A stretch of 30,945 nt of DNA, from assembly GCA_034659855.1 (NCBI GenBank), contig JAYEIA010000175.1:1-30945 (forward strand). The letters run 5' to 3'. The notes under the pieces are model-generated. The model saw only the letters and a list, made by a program, of their open reading frames with translations. It made no database searches and had not been told where the DNA came from. A program made the translations under genes and the position numbers. Shown one piece after another: positions 1-7,838 of the stretch (within the stretch, counting starts at the first letter, position 1; each line of letters begins with the position of its first letter). The stretch comes from JAYEIA01 sp034659855 (GTDB lineage Bacteria; Bacteroidota; Bacteroidia; Bacteroidales; JAADGE01).

Positions 1-1293
1 GAAACCGGCAAGGTTGGCACCGTTAACGTAATTTACAAAATCTCCGTCGGTACCGTACTCAACACAAGCTGCATGAATATCTTTCATTATCGTTTTTAGC
101 TTTTCATCAACATCTTCAGATGACCAGTTATACTTCATTGAGTTTTGAGACATTTCAAGTCCGGATACCGAAACTCCGCCTGCATTAGATGCTTTACCGG
201 GAGCATACAGAATTTTTGCTTTCATGAAAATTTCAATAGCTTCCGGAGTACATGGCATATTGGCACCTTCTGAGATGCAGATTACACCGTTATCAATAAG
301 TGTTTGTGCATTTTCTTCGTTCAATTCATTTTGAATGGCACAGGGCATGGCTATATCTACTTTTTGCTCCCATGGTCTTTTCCCTTTATGAAATTCAGCT
401 CCTTCAAATTCTTCGGCATATGGTTCACAAATATCTTGATTTGTTGCTCTCAGCTCAAGCATGTAATCAATTTTTTCTCCTGAAATACCGTTCGGATCAT
501 AAATGTATCCGTCAGGACCTGAGATTGTAACTACTTTTGCTCCCAATTCAGTCGCTTTAGTAACTGCTCCCCATGCTACGTTTCCGAAGCCTGAAACAGC
601 CACTGTTTTGCCGTCAAAGGTTTCGCCTTTAGTTTTTAGCATTTCCTTGGCGAAATATACATTTCCGAATCCTGTAGCTTCGGGTCTGACTAAACTTCCG
701 CCCCAAGCGAGACCTTTACCTGTAAGTACTCCGGTGTGTTCTCTGGCTAATTTTTTGTAAGCTCCGTACAGGAACCCAATTTCTTTTCCGCCGACACCAA
801 TATCACCGGCAGGAACATCAGTCTCTGCTCCGATTGCATGCCATAATTCCATCATGAATCCATGAGTGAAACGCATAATTTCGTTATCAGATTTTCCTTT
901 GGGGTTAAAGTCAGATCCTCCTTTACCACCACCCATAGGAAGTGTTGTCAGGCTGTTTTTGAAAATTTGTTCAAAGCCCAAGAATTTAAGTCCGCTGAGT
1001 GTTACACTCGGGTGAAAACGTAAACCTCCTTTGTATGGTCCGATGGCGTTGTTGAACTGGACTCTGTATCCAAGGTTCACATGAACGTTCCCTTTGTCAT
1101 CAGTCCACGGCACCTTAAATGTAAAGATACGATCAGGTTCAACTAAACGTTCGATAATACCGGCCGCCTCATACTGAGGGTTTTTGTTTACAAAGTCTTC
1201 AATTGATACTAAGACTTCTTCAACTGCTTGTAAGTATTCCGCTTCTCCCGGATGTTTTTTTTCCAGGTCATTCATTATTTGATTTGCTTTCAT
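1..1293 (-). CDS. gdhA: NADP-type glutamate dehydrogenase, C-terminus cut by window edge
   Basis: The minus-strand frame starts at an ATG whose complement is at 1291-1293 and stays open for 431 codons to the window edge. The protein begins MKANQIMNDLEKKHPGE and carries hexameric glutamate dehydrogenase landmarks: the substrate-binding segment GGLRFHPSV, the catalytic-lysine stretch LPMGGGKGGSDF, PAGDIGVGGKEIG, and the nucleotide-binding turn VSGFGNVAWGA. Hexameric bacterial enzymes are about 445 residues, so only roughly the last 15 residues should be missing. It interconverts 2-oxoglutarate plus ammonia and glutamate in the cytosol; NADP preference is inferred from similarity to the hexameric assimilatory class, not from a specific residue. 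It has its own predicted promoter and lies downstream of a nitronate monooxygenase-like gene on the same strand. Confidence 0.95.
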   Translation of the reverse strand, partial: MKANQIMNDLEKKHPGEAEYLQAVEEVLVSIEDFVNKNPQYEAAGIIERLVEPDRIFTFKVPWTDDKGNVHVNLGYRVQFNNAIGPYKGGLRFHPSVTLSGLKFLGFEQIFKNSLTTLPMGGGKGGSDFNPKGKSDNEIMRFTHGFMMELWHAIGAETDVPAGDIGVGGKEIGFLYGAYKKLAREHTGVLTGKGLAWGGSLVRPEATGFGNVYFAKEMLKTKGETFDGKTVAVSGFGNVAWGAVTKATELGAKVVTISGPDGYIYDPNGISGEKIDYMLELRATNQDICEPYAEEFEGAEFHKGKRPWEQKVDIAMPCAIQNELNEENAQTLIDNGVICISEGANMPCTPEAIEIFMKAKILYAPGKASNAGGVSVSGLEMSQNSMKYNWSSEDVDEKLKTIMKDIHAACVEYGTDGDFVNYVNGANLAGF

Positions 1294-1347
1294 TACAACT
1301 ATTATTTAAAGGTTATAACTAATATTTGAACTGTTAAAAATTTAATA

Positions 1348-1379
1348 CAAAACTAAAGTATTTAGGTTTCAATATACAA
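1348..1379 (-). promoter_or_regulatory. Predicted promoter of the glutamate dehydrogenase gene
   Basis: Read on the minus strand, positions 1355-1348 give TAGTTTTG, matching the Bacteroidota -7 consensus TAnnTTTG. A TTG lies 21 bases upstream (1379-1377), an acceptable -33 element. The box is about 55 bases before the start codon at 1293. The rest of the gap 1294-1505 is AT-rich and shows no other recognisable feature. Confidence 0.55.
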
Positions 1380-1505
1380 GAAATGTTCAAAAACTATTGG
1401 GGTTGCAAAAAACCTTAATTGCTTGCTGTACTGCAATATTACCGCTACTTAGCTCTTGAAACCATGATAAAATTCATTAATGCTTAGCAACATATATTTC
1501 GGATA

Positions 1506-2510
1506 TTAAAAAAGTTTACTTTTTAATTCTTTTTCTGCCTCAAGAAATTCGGTTTTATACTTGTCAATAATTTCTTTGGTTGACAAAACCTTTCTGATTT
1601 GCTCTACAGATTTTCCGGCTATCCACAAATTCTTATAACTTCCCGGTTTTACAGATTTTTCAAGATTTTTCATTCCTTTGACTTGTACCAGCATTTTAAA
1701 GTATTTTCTGATGGTTCTGTTTTTAGTCAACAGGCGTTCGAATGCATTTTGACGGTAGCCGATTTTTTTTGCATAGGGTGTATTGATTACTGTACTCGGC
1801 GAACCTGAAATGCGTTCAGTCATAACAATATCGTCCATTTTGGAATCTACGATGCTTTGTTTGTAGGCTTCGGAAACCGGAGCTTCTTCTGAGGCAATAA
1901 ACCGTGTACCTACTGATGCGCCATCGGCCCCGAGAATCATTACGGAGAGCAGTGAGTGACCGTTACTGACACCGCCGGCTGCAATGACCGGAATGTCTCC
2001 GAATTCTTTTTTCAGAGCGGGAATAAGTAATTGCAAGGGATTGGGGCCTGCATGTCCGCCGGCTCCTTGTCCTACTGCAATCAGTCCGTCGGCTCCTAAT
2101 TCTACAACTTTTTGTGCATGTTCCAAGTTTGTTACGTCACAATACACTTTTCCGCCGTACTCGTGAGCTTTTTCAATAACTTCTTTCGGATTACCTAATG
2201 ACGTAATGTAAAACGGTACTTTATGTTTGACACATATTTTTAGGTGGTTTTTATAGTAGGGGTTTGAGCGTTGAACAATGAGGTTTATCCCGAAAACCCC
2301 CTTGTTGTCAGAGTTTTTTATTTCATTATTGATGGATTGAAGCACTTCATCAAGTGTATCGTCCGATCGGTAGTTAAGCGACGGAAATGTGCCGATAATT
2401 CCGTTGGCCATGGCCGCTTTTACCATATTAAAATCTGACACCAAAAACATGGGCGCCATTATTATTGGGAGGTCTATATTAAATTGTTTTCTGAGATCTG
2501 TTGATGTCAT
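1506..2510 (-). CDS. Nitronate monooxygenase / 2-nitropropane dioxygenase-like FMN protein
   Basis: The 334-residue protein has the TIM-barrel pattern of the NMO/FabK-like flavoprotein family: N-terminal LPIIMAPMFLVSD (about 15-26), the FMN and active-site loop GQGAGGHAG (148-156, with the family His at 153), the phosphate-binding AAGG (177-180) and GADGASVGTRF (195-204). Family members oxidise alkyl nitronates, and relatives act as enoyl-ACP reductases; the substrate here cannot be read from sequence. An upstream ATG at 2546 would add 12 residues (MLQITIYQNFNT), but the conserved barrel starts a few residues after MTSTDLRKQF and the upstream ATG lies in the acnA terminator hairpin, so the start at 2510 is preferred. 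It follows acnA by 93 bases, with that terminator between them. Confidence 0.85.
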   Translation of the reverse strand: MTSTDLRKQFNIDLPIIMAPMFLVSDFNMVKAAMANGIIGTFPSLNYRSDDTLDEVLQSINNEIKNSDNKGVFGINLIVQRSNPYYKNHLKICVKHKVPFYITSLGNPKEVIEKAHEYGGKVYCDVTNLEHAQKVVELGADGLIAVGQGAGGHAGPNPLQLLIPALKKEFGDIPVIAAGGVSNGHSLLSVMILGADGASVGTRFIASEEAPVSEAYKQSIVDSKMDDIVMTERISGSPSTVINTPYAKKIGYRQNAFERLLTKNRTIRKYFKMLVQVKGMKNLEKSVKPGSYKNLWIAGKSVEQIRKVLSTKEIIDKYKTEFLEAEKELKSKLF

Positions 2511-2542
2511 TGTATTGAAATTTTGATATATTGTAATTTGTA

Positions 2543-2578
2543 ACAAAAATGGGAATGAATAAAATATCCATCCCCATT
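2543..2578 (-). terminator. Intrinsic terminator downstream of aconitase
   Basis: On the minus strand AATGGGGATGG pairs with TCATTCCCATT (arms 2568-2578 and 2548-2558; 11 pairs including two G-T wobbles), followed by a short U run (TTTTTGTT). It lies 26 bases after the aconitase stop codon and just before the downstream flavoprotein gene, so the two genes are probably only weakly cotranscribed. Confidence 0.6.
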
Positions 2579-2603
2579 GCTTTAATTCTGTTATTTATGA
2601 GGC

Positions 2604-4868
2604 TTAAGCATTTAATTTTCGAATTAAGTTAAGTGCCGAACCTTCTTTAAACCAAGCAATTTGGTTTTTGTTATATGTGTGAGCAGCCTCAATTTTGTCT
2701 TCAGAGCCATCGGCATGTTTGGCAACTACCGTTACATTTTTGCCTTCTGCAAATGAATCCAAACCGATGATGTCAAATTTATCATCTTCTTGTATTTTGT
2801 CATAATCTGCCGGCTTAACAAATGTAAGAGCCAATACGCCTTGTTTCTTAAGGTTTGTTTCATGTATTCGAGCAAATGAGCGTACAATAACCGCCGCCAC
2901 ATTCATATGACGAGGTTCCATAGCCGCATGCTCTCTTGATGAGCCTTCACCGTAGTTTTCATCACCCACGATCATAGACGGAATGTTGTTTTCTCTGTAA
3001 TAACGCGCCAATTTGGGAACTTCGGTATATTCTCCGGTTTCTTGATTTTTAGCGTTGTTTGTTTTGTCGTTGAATGCATTTACTGCTCCGAGTAATAGGT
3101 TATTTGAAATATTATCTAAATGTCCTCGGTATTTTAACCAAGGACCGGCCATTGAGATGTGGTCGGTTGTACATTTTCCTTTAGCTTTCAGTAAAAGGTT
3201 TAATCCGGTCATGTTTTTACCGTCCCACGCAGAAAAAGGCGTGAGAAGTTGTAAACGTTTTGAATCATCGTTTACAATGACTTCTATATTGCTGCCGTCA
3301 TCAGCCGGTGCTTGGTAACCGTTATCTTTTACTTCAAAACCTTGTTTTGGCAAACGAATACCGGTTGGTTCATCCAATTTTACTTTTTTGCCGTCTCTGG
3401 TTTCCAGTTTGTCTGTTAACGGGTTAAAGTCTAAGGTTCCGGCAATAGCATAGGCCGTAACAATTTCAGGCGAAGCTACAAAGCCGTGAGTATTCGGGTT
3501 GCCGTCATTTCGTTTGGCAAAATTGCGGTTGAAAGAAGTCATAATTGAGTTCAATTCTTCTTTCTCGGCACCTTCTCTTGCCCACTGTCCAATGCACGGT
3601 CCGCAAGCGTTGGCTAATACTTTTCCGCCGATTTTAGTAAATGTATCAATAAAACCGTCTCTTTCGATGGTGTATCTGACGAGTTCTGAACCCGGTGTAA
3701 TAGTAAAGTCTGCTTTAACTTCAATGTTTTTTTCTTCGGCTTGTTTGGCAACAGATGCCGCTCTTGAAATATCTTCGTAAGAAGAGTTTGTGCAGGAGCC
3801 GATAAGTCCGACTTCCATACTCATAGGCCAATTATTTTTCTTGGCAACTTCTCCGAGTTTTGAAACAGGAGTTGCTAAATCCGGTGTAAAGGGTCCGTTG
3901 ACGTGTGGCTCAAGTTCAGAAAGATTAATTTCAATAAGTTGATCGTAATACTTTTCAGGGTTTTCATAGACGTCATCATCTGAACGCAGGTAATCCTTAA
4001 CTTTATTTGCCATTTCGGCTACCTCGGCTCTGTCAGTTTCTCTGAGGTAATCGGCCATTTGTTCATCATAAGCAAAATTTGAATTTGTGGCGCCAATTTC
4101 TGCCCCCATATTACAAATTGTGGCTTTTCCGGTTGCTGAAATATTGTCGGCACCTTCACCAAAATACTCAACAATAGCACCGGTTCCTCCTTTGGCAGTA
4201 AGTATTCCGGCAACTTTCAGAATAACATCTTTGGCAGATGTCCATCCGTTCATTTCTCCGGTAAGTTTAACCCCAATGAGTTTCGGGAACTTAAGCTCCC
4301 AAGGCATTCCGGCCATTACATCAACAGCATCGGCACCGCCTACGCCTATGGCAACCGTACCGAGACCCCCCGCATTGGGTGTGTGTGAGTCAGTTCCAAT
4401 CATCATACCACCGGGAAATGCATAGTTTTCTAATACAACCTGATGAATAATTCCGGCACCCGGCTTCCAAAAGCCTAATCCGTATTTATTGGATACAGAT
4501 GACAGAAAATCATAAACTTCTTCGTTTGTAATTTTTGCTTGATGTAAATCTGCTTCAGCACCGTCTTTGGCTAGAATAAGGTGGTCGCAATGAACAGTAG
4601 AAGGAACAGCGGCTTCATCTTTTCCTGATTGCATAAATTGTAATAAAGCCATTTGAGCGGTCGCATCTTGCATGGCTACTCTGTCCGGATTAAAGTTTAC
4701 GTACGACTTGCCCCTGTCGTAGGTTTCTTCAGGAATTCCGATGTCTAAGTGAGCGTATAAAATTTTCTCAGTCAGTGTCATGGGACGACCCAGTAATTCC
4801 TTTGCTTTTTTAATTTTCTCAGGCATCTCTGCGTACACCTTCTTAATCATTTCTATGTCAAAAACCAT
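2604..4868 (-). CDS. acnA: Aconitate hydratase
   Basis: A 754-residue aconitase catalysing citrate to isocitrate via cis-aconitate in the TCA cycle. The length and the opening VYAEMPEKIKKAKELLGRP fit the mitochondrial-type aconitase group common in Bacteroidota rather than the roughly 890-residue E. coli AcnA. The [4Fe-4S] ligands are visible as Cys359 in LIGSCTNSS and Cys422/Cys425 in ANACGPCIGQW. Other landmarks are MMIGTDSHTPNAGGLG (155-170) and the C-terminal swivel-domain segment GDENYGEGSSREHAA. No frameshift or missing ligand was seen. A consensus -7 element lies about 40 bases upstream, and a hairpin terminator follows. The gene symbol is used in the generic sense for the family. Confidence 0.97.
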   Translation of the reverse strand: MVFDIEMIKKVYAEMPEKIKKAKELLGRPMTLTEKILYAHLDIGIPEETYDRGKSYVNFNPDRVAMQDATAQMALLQFMQSGKDEAAVPSTVHCDHLILAKDGAEADLHQAKITNEEVYDFLSSVSNKYGLGFWKPGAGIIHQVVLENYAFPGGMMIGTDSHTPNAGGLGTVAIGVGGADAVDVMAGMPWELKFPKLIGVKLTGEMNGWTSAKDVILKVAGILTAKGGTGAIVEYFGEGADNISATGKATICNMGAEIGATNSNFAYDEQMADYLRETDRAEVAEMANKVKDYLRSDDDVYENPEKYYDQLIEINLSELEPHVNGPFTPDLATPVSKLGEVAKKNNWPMSMEVGLIGSCTNSSYEDISRAASVAKQAEEKNIEVKADFTITPGSELVRYTIERDGFIDTFTKIGGKVLANACGPCIGQWAREGAEKEELNSIMTSFNRNFAKRNDGNPNTHGFVASPEIVTAYAIAGTLDFNPLTDKLETRDGKKVKLDEPTGIRLPKQGFEVKDNGYQAPADDGSNIEVIVNDDSKRLQLLTPFSAWDGKNMTGLNLLLKAKGKCTTDHISMAGPWLKYRGHLDNISNNLLLGAVNAFNDKTNNAKNQETGEYTEVPKLARYYRENNIPSMIVGDENYGEGSSREHAAMEPRHMNVAAVIVRSFARIHETNLKKQGVLALTFVKPADYDKIQEDDKFDIIGLDSFAEGKNVTVVAKHADGSEDKIEAAHTYNKNQIAWFKEGSALNLIRKLNA

Positions 4869-4908
4869 AATGTGTTTTTATTGTATATACGATATTTTTC
4901 TACGCATG

Positions 4909-4916
4909 CAAAGATA
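4909..4916 (-). promoter_or_regulatory. Predicted -7 promoter element for aconitase
   Basis: The minus strand reads TATCTTTG here, a match to TAnnTTTG, with the start codon 41 bases downstream. No clear TTG -33 element is visible 19-21 bases upstream, so the call rests on the -7 box and position. Confidence 0.45.
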
Positions 4917-4993
4917 TAAATAATTTAATGAATATAAATTTTATTCATTGATTGGAATAGGTATTTAAGGAACGGAAATAAAATAATAGTCAA

Positions 4994-5035
4994 AGGTGAA
5001 AAGTGAGGGGTGAATAGTGAAGAGTGAGTAGTGGA
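4994..5035. repeat. Six-unit degenerate 7-bp tandem repeat
   Basis: Six consecutive heptamers read AGGTGAA, AAGTGAG, GGGTGAA, TAGTGAA, GAGTGAG, TAGTGGA, consensus NRGTGAR. It lies in the 557-base gene-free stretch 4869-5425, which also holds the aconitase -7 box, a 183-bp hairpin element and a 105-bp inverted-repeat element. Confidence 0.7.
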
Positions 5036-5103
5036 AACTTATAACACGTTATGCTTGTTCTTAAGCGACTCTTTTTCTATTTCTGCAGACAATAAATATA
5101 TTA

Positions 5104-5286
5104 TGCTTATCCGTTTAATTCCCCAAACTCTTCTTAACGGATGGGAAATCAATTATTTTACCCCTTCTCCTAAAGATTAAAACGAGAGTTTTAGCTTGAT
5201 TCTCTATGATCCCTTTAGGGTTAGGGGTAAACAAAGAAAATCAACGTTTCTAATTAAAAAGGTTTGGGGAATTAAACGGATAAGCA
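5104..5286. mobile_element. 183-bp hairpin-type element with perfect 25-bp terminal inverted repeats
   Basis: Positions 5104-5128 are the exact reverse complement of 5262-5286 (25 of 25). Towards the centre the arms stay partly complementary: a TTTACCCC block near 5158 faces GGGGTAAA near 5224, and CCTAAAG faces CTTTAGG, leaving a loop around 5180-5205. No protein of meaningful length is encoded. The 9-mer TAAATATAT flanks the unit at 5093-5101 and 5288-5296 and may be a target-site duplication, although one or two unexplained bases lie between it and the arms. The structure fits a non-autonomous MITE or a mobile hairpin repeat; the parent transposon is not identifiable here. Confidence 0.65.
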
Positions 5287-5293
5287 CTAAATA

Positions 5294-5398
5294 TATACTT
5301 TAAACGGCTAATAATTTTACTATTACAAAGAGTGTATTTGTTGAATAGCAAGGTATTGTATCAATATATCATTAAATAATTAAACCATTTAAAGTATA
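5294..5398. mobile_element. MITE-like element A, copy 1 (intact, 105 bp)
   Basis: The unit begins TATACTTTAAACGG and ends with CCATTTAAAGTATA, which matches the inverted start at 13 of 14 positions; weaker complementarity continues to about 26 bases per arm. An almost identical copy lies at 6294-6538 with an extra insertion. The outer TATA on both sides is compatible with TA target duplication, as in IS630/Tc1-mariner-derived MITEs, but this is inference. It ends seven bases before the -7 box of the DUF554 gene, so it has become part of that promoter region. Confidence 0.7.
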
Positions 5399-5404
5399 GT
5401 TTGG

Positions 5405-5412
5405 TATATTTG
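5405..5412 (+). promoter_or_regulatory. Predicted -7 promoter element for the DUF554 gene
   Basis: TATATTTG matches TAnnTTTG exactly and lies 13 bases before the start codon at 5426, so the leader would be very short. No TTTG is visible at the expected distance, which falls inside MITE-like element A. Confidence 0.5.
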
Positions 5413-5425
5413 TGCCTAAAAATAA

Positions 5426-6109
5426 ATGTACGGAACATTAATTAATGCAGGAGCAGTAATTGTAGGGGGGATATTGGGTTTGATTATACGCTCCGGTTTA
5501 CCGAAAAATATTATTAAAAGCGTTTTTCAAGTCATTGGACTTTTTACGTTGGTTTTAGGGATGACTATGGCACAAAAGACCGATAATTATTTGCTGATAA
5601 TTTTTAGTATTGTTGGTGGTACTGTACTCGGAGAATTATTAGGCTTGGAGGTTTTGATGAGGAAATTCAGCGACTTTTTAAAGAGTAAATTTAAATTGGG
5701 AGATGAAAAATTTACGGAAGGTTTCATAAGTTCCTTTCTGTTGTTTTGTATGGGGTCAATGACAATTTTGGGAGCCTTAGAGGAGGGGTTGGGCAGTGAG
5801 CCCAACTTACTTTTGGCAAAGTCTGTAATGGATGGTTTTGGAGCCATGGCTTTGGCTGCTTCGATGGGAGTGGGGGTTTTGTTTTCAGTCATTCCTCTGT
5901 TGTTATATCAGGGCGGGCTGACTTATTCGGCTGCATTTGCTCAAGACTTACTGACAGAAAGCTTGCAGAATGAAATAACTGCTGTGGGCGGTATTCTTTT
6001 GCTTGGCTTGGGAATTAACATTCTTGAAATTAAGCAATTAAAAATATTGAATATGACTCCGGCACTTTTTATTGCTTTGACCTTATATTTTTCGGGCTTA
6101 TTTTCTTAA
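5426..6109 (+). CDS. DUF554 family integral membrane protein
   Basis: The 227-residue protein opens MYGTLINAGAVIVGGILGLI and continues with a YqgA/DUF554-like pattern: the LPKNIIKSVFQVIGLFTLVLGM segment, a glycine-rich membrane helix IIFSIVGGTVLGELLGLE, FISSFLLFCMGSMTILGALEEGL, and AKSVMDGFGAMALAASMGVGVLFS. About seven hydrophobic helices are apparent. Family members are predicted inner-membrane transporters of unknown substrate; no function is assigned. Length is normal for the family (about 220-240). The gene is bracketed by two copies of MITE-like element A, and the next gene downstream starts six bases after the second copy. Confidence 0.85.
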   Translation: MYGTLINAGAVIVGGILGLIIRSGLPKNIIKSVFQVIGLFTLVLGMTMAQKTDNYLLIIFSIVGGTVLGELLGLEVLMRKFSDFLKSKFKLGDEKFTEGFISSFLLFCMGSMTILGALEEGLGSEPNLLLAKSVMDGFGAMALAASMGVGVLFSVIPLLLYQGGLTYSAAFAQDLLTESLQNEITAVGGILLLGLGINILEIKQLKILNMTPALFIALTLYFSGLFS

Positions 6110-6293
6110 ACCGGGAATATAAGTAATGATACAATTATTTAATGGTGCAATAATTCAACTGATTATCAGTAATATAACAATATTAAAATACGAAATAATT
6201 TATGTATTACTGCTTACTATGCTGTTTATTGGTAAAAATATAGTAGAAAATTTTTAGTTATTTAAAAAAATATTTAAATTTGAACTAAATACA

Positions 6294-6538
6294 TATACTT
6301 TAAACGGTTAATAATTTTATTTTTACAAAGATAATGGTTCGTTAAATTTTTGACCTTTGAGCGTGCTTGCACCTCAAAGCGTCTAAAATTGAGTCCGTTA
6401 GCTAATTTAATTCAGTTTGTTATATTCCTGATAATTAATTATTTATAAAAATGTACCGAACCATTGAAAGACTGTATTTGTTGAATAGCAAGGTATTGTA
6501 TCATTATATCATTAAATAATTAAACCATTTAAAGTATA
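6294..6538. mobile_element. MITE-like element A, copy 2, interrupted by element B
   Basis: This copy has the same ends as 5294-5398 and close to the same internal sequence, but carries 140 extra bases after position 6331. Removing 6332-6471 restores a 105-bp unit colinear with copy 1. It ends six bases before the start codon of the coiled-coil gene at 6544, so that gene's promoter must lie in or beyond the element. The gene-free stretch 6110-6543 holds nothing else recognisable outside this element. Confidence 0.7.
6332..6466. mobile_element. MITE-like element B nested in element A copy 2
   Basis: The 135-bp insert has 19-bp terminal inverted repeats (6333-6351 and 6447-6465, 17 of 19 matching) beginning AATGGTTCG. 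It is flanked by the direct repeat AAAGA at 6327-6331 and 6467-6471; the empty site in element A copy 1 carries a single AAAGA at 5327-5331. This gives the insertion site and target duplication directly by comparison of the two copies. The interior contains a small hairpin around CTTTGA and TCAAAG and no coding capacity. Confidence 0.75.
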
Positions 6539-6543
6539 AGTAT

Positions 6544-7485
6544 ATGCCTAATGAAAATAAAGTGCAAGCCGAAAATGATGAAAACAGAGGAAAACCGATA
6601 AAACAGCAAATGAAAGCCGAAGTTCAGCGGTTCTCATTAAGAGATACTTTAACTTCATTCGGGCATTTTCTCTCTGAAAAAATATTTTCTCCTGCGGTAC
6701 TTACTGTATTTCTTACAGCTATTTTAGGTCCGATTGCCATAAAATGGGTAAATGACGGTTTTGAAAATAAAAAATTGCAGAAGGAAGTTATTCAAACCAT
6801 TATCGCTTATACGAACGAAGCCGATTTTTCGAAACCTGAATCTATAGAAAAAATTGCAATTATTTCTCAAATGGTAAATGAAAACAGGGAAATATTCGGA
6901 CTTACCTTTGATCATACCAATGAGCAAATCAGGCGATTAAATGAAGCAGGAAATGATGTCGGAATAAAAAATCTGACAAAAAAGAAAGAAGAGTATGAGC
7001 AAAACATTAAGGTGCATCAAGCGGCTTATGAAGCGGATACTATTCAATTGACTCAATTTCAAATGCGGAAAGAAAAGTTAACGGAAGCATTAACCGGCTA
7101 CACTGATTCAAACAATTCAGATAAAATTAAAGAAACTCAAAATAAGTTGGCTTTGGTAAATATTGAAATTGAAGATGTAACAAAAGACCGGGATTTCAGG
7201 CGCGAACAAATGAAATATTGGAAATCGGAAAAAGCTACAATAGAAAAATATATAGATGAGGCGAGTAAGGATATGGCCAAAATGATGAATCAGCAAAGAA
7301 ATACTCAAGAATTGCTGAAAAAAGAAAAAGGAGAGCTGCAAAAAGAATTGGCTAAGGCTCTGGGCGATAATGAGCTTATGTTGTCCCAAGTTAAAGAACT
7401 TCAGAGACAATTGCAAACAAAAACTGATTCTGTATCTATGCTAAAGGCAAAAAGAAGTAAAGAAACAAGTCTAACAGGGAAATAA
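6544..7485 (+). CDS. Membrane-anchored coiled-coil protein of unknown function
   Basis: The 313-residue protein is not recognised. It has a charged N-terminal 40 residues (MPNENKVQAENDENRGK), one strongly hydrophobic segment at about 48-66 (FSPAVLTVFLTAILGPIAI), a short globular part to about 125, and a long Lys/Glu/Gln-rich region (about 125-305) with heptad character expected to form coiled coils. No signal peptide, nucleotide-binding or enzymatic motif is visible. A single mid-N-terminal anchor with a long helical tail suggests a scaffold or envelope-associated role, but this is inference. The start at 6544 is the first ATG after MITE-like element A copy 2. A broken YciI-like gene follows 14 bases after its stop codon. 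Confidence 0.75.
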   Translation: MPNENKVQAENDENRGKPIKQQMKAEVQRFSLRDTLTSFGHFLSEKIFSPAVLTVFLTAILGPIAIKWVNDGFENKKLQKEVIQTIIAYTNEADFSKPESIEKIAIISQMVNENREIFGLTFDHTNEQIRRLNEAGNDVGIKNLTKKKEEYEQNIKVHQAAYEADTIQLTQFQMRKEKLTEALTGYTDSNNSDKIKETQNKLALVNIEIEDVTKDRDFRREQMKYWKSEKATIEKYIDEASKDMAKMMNQQRNTQELLKKEKGELQKELAKALGDNELMLSQVKELQRQLQTKTDSVSMLKAKRSKETSLTGK

Positions 7486-7499
7486 AGTGATATAATTAT

Positions 7500-7838
7500 G
7501 TGGCTTTCATTAAAATCGTATTCAAAAAATATGAGGGAGAGCTTAAAATTAAAGATTCCGTTGAGTCTGCGAATATTTAAATGGAGCATTTATCTAATAT
7601 CAATAAATTAGAAAAGGATGGTTACTTGGTCTTGGCAGAGCCATTTATAGGGGATAAGGGTTTAAGAGGGATTTTTATTTTTGAAACCGAAACCCTACAG
7701 GAATCCGACAGTCTTTGCCAAACCGATCCGGCAACAGAAGTCGGTGTTCTGACGTATCACATTGTTTAATGGTATGGCTCTGCTGTACTGCCTCGTATTG
7801 CTGAGCTGCATAAATCAATTGCAAAGATTAAAATTTAA
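7500..7838 (+). pseudogene. YciI-like (YCII domain) gene disrupted by two in-frame stop codons
   Basis: One frame reads continuously through two TAA codons (7578-7580 and 7767-7769). Upstream of the first stop it reads KIKDSVESANI, between them MEHLSNINKLEKDGYLVLAE through GIFIFETETLQESDSL, DPATEVGVLTYHIV, and after the second WYGSAVLPRIAELHKSIAKI, ending at TAA 7836-7838. This matches the layout of small YciI-like proteins (H-xx-NI-xx-L-xx-GxLvxAxPF, rGIfIf, DPaxxxG, then an acidic residue followed by WYGSAALP). The stops occupy positions where relatives usually have Gln and Glu, so single C-to-T and G-to-T changes would explain both. The remaining intact piece is only 62 codons. The true start is uncertain (GTG at 7500 is the earliest in-frame option). 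Confidence 0.75.

Noticed and set aside
300..760. Plus-strand open frames opposite the glutamate dehydrogenase gene
   Set aside because: They are antisense to a clearly conserved coding region and encode low-complexity or implausible proteins.
4087..4425. A 112-codon plus-strand open frame opposite aconitase, rich in Pro and Ala
   Set aside because: It lies wholly within the conserved aconitase gene and has the composition expected of a shadow frame.
1..4868. gdhA, the flavoprotein gene and acnA as a single metabolic operon
   Set aside because: A hairpin terminator lies after acnA and a separate promoter precedes gdhA, so independent transcription is more likely.
7578..7769. TAA recoded as a sense codon in the YciI-like frame
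   Set aside because: Most genes in the window end in TAA at the expected family length, and the two in-frame TAAs replace two different residues, so nonsense mutation is simpler.
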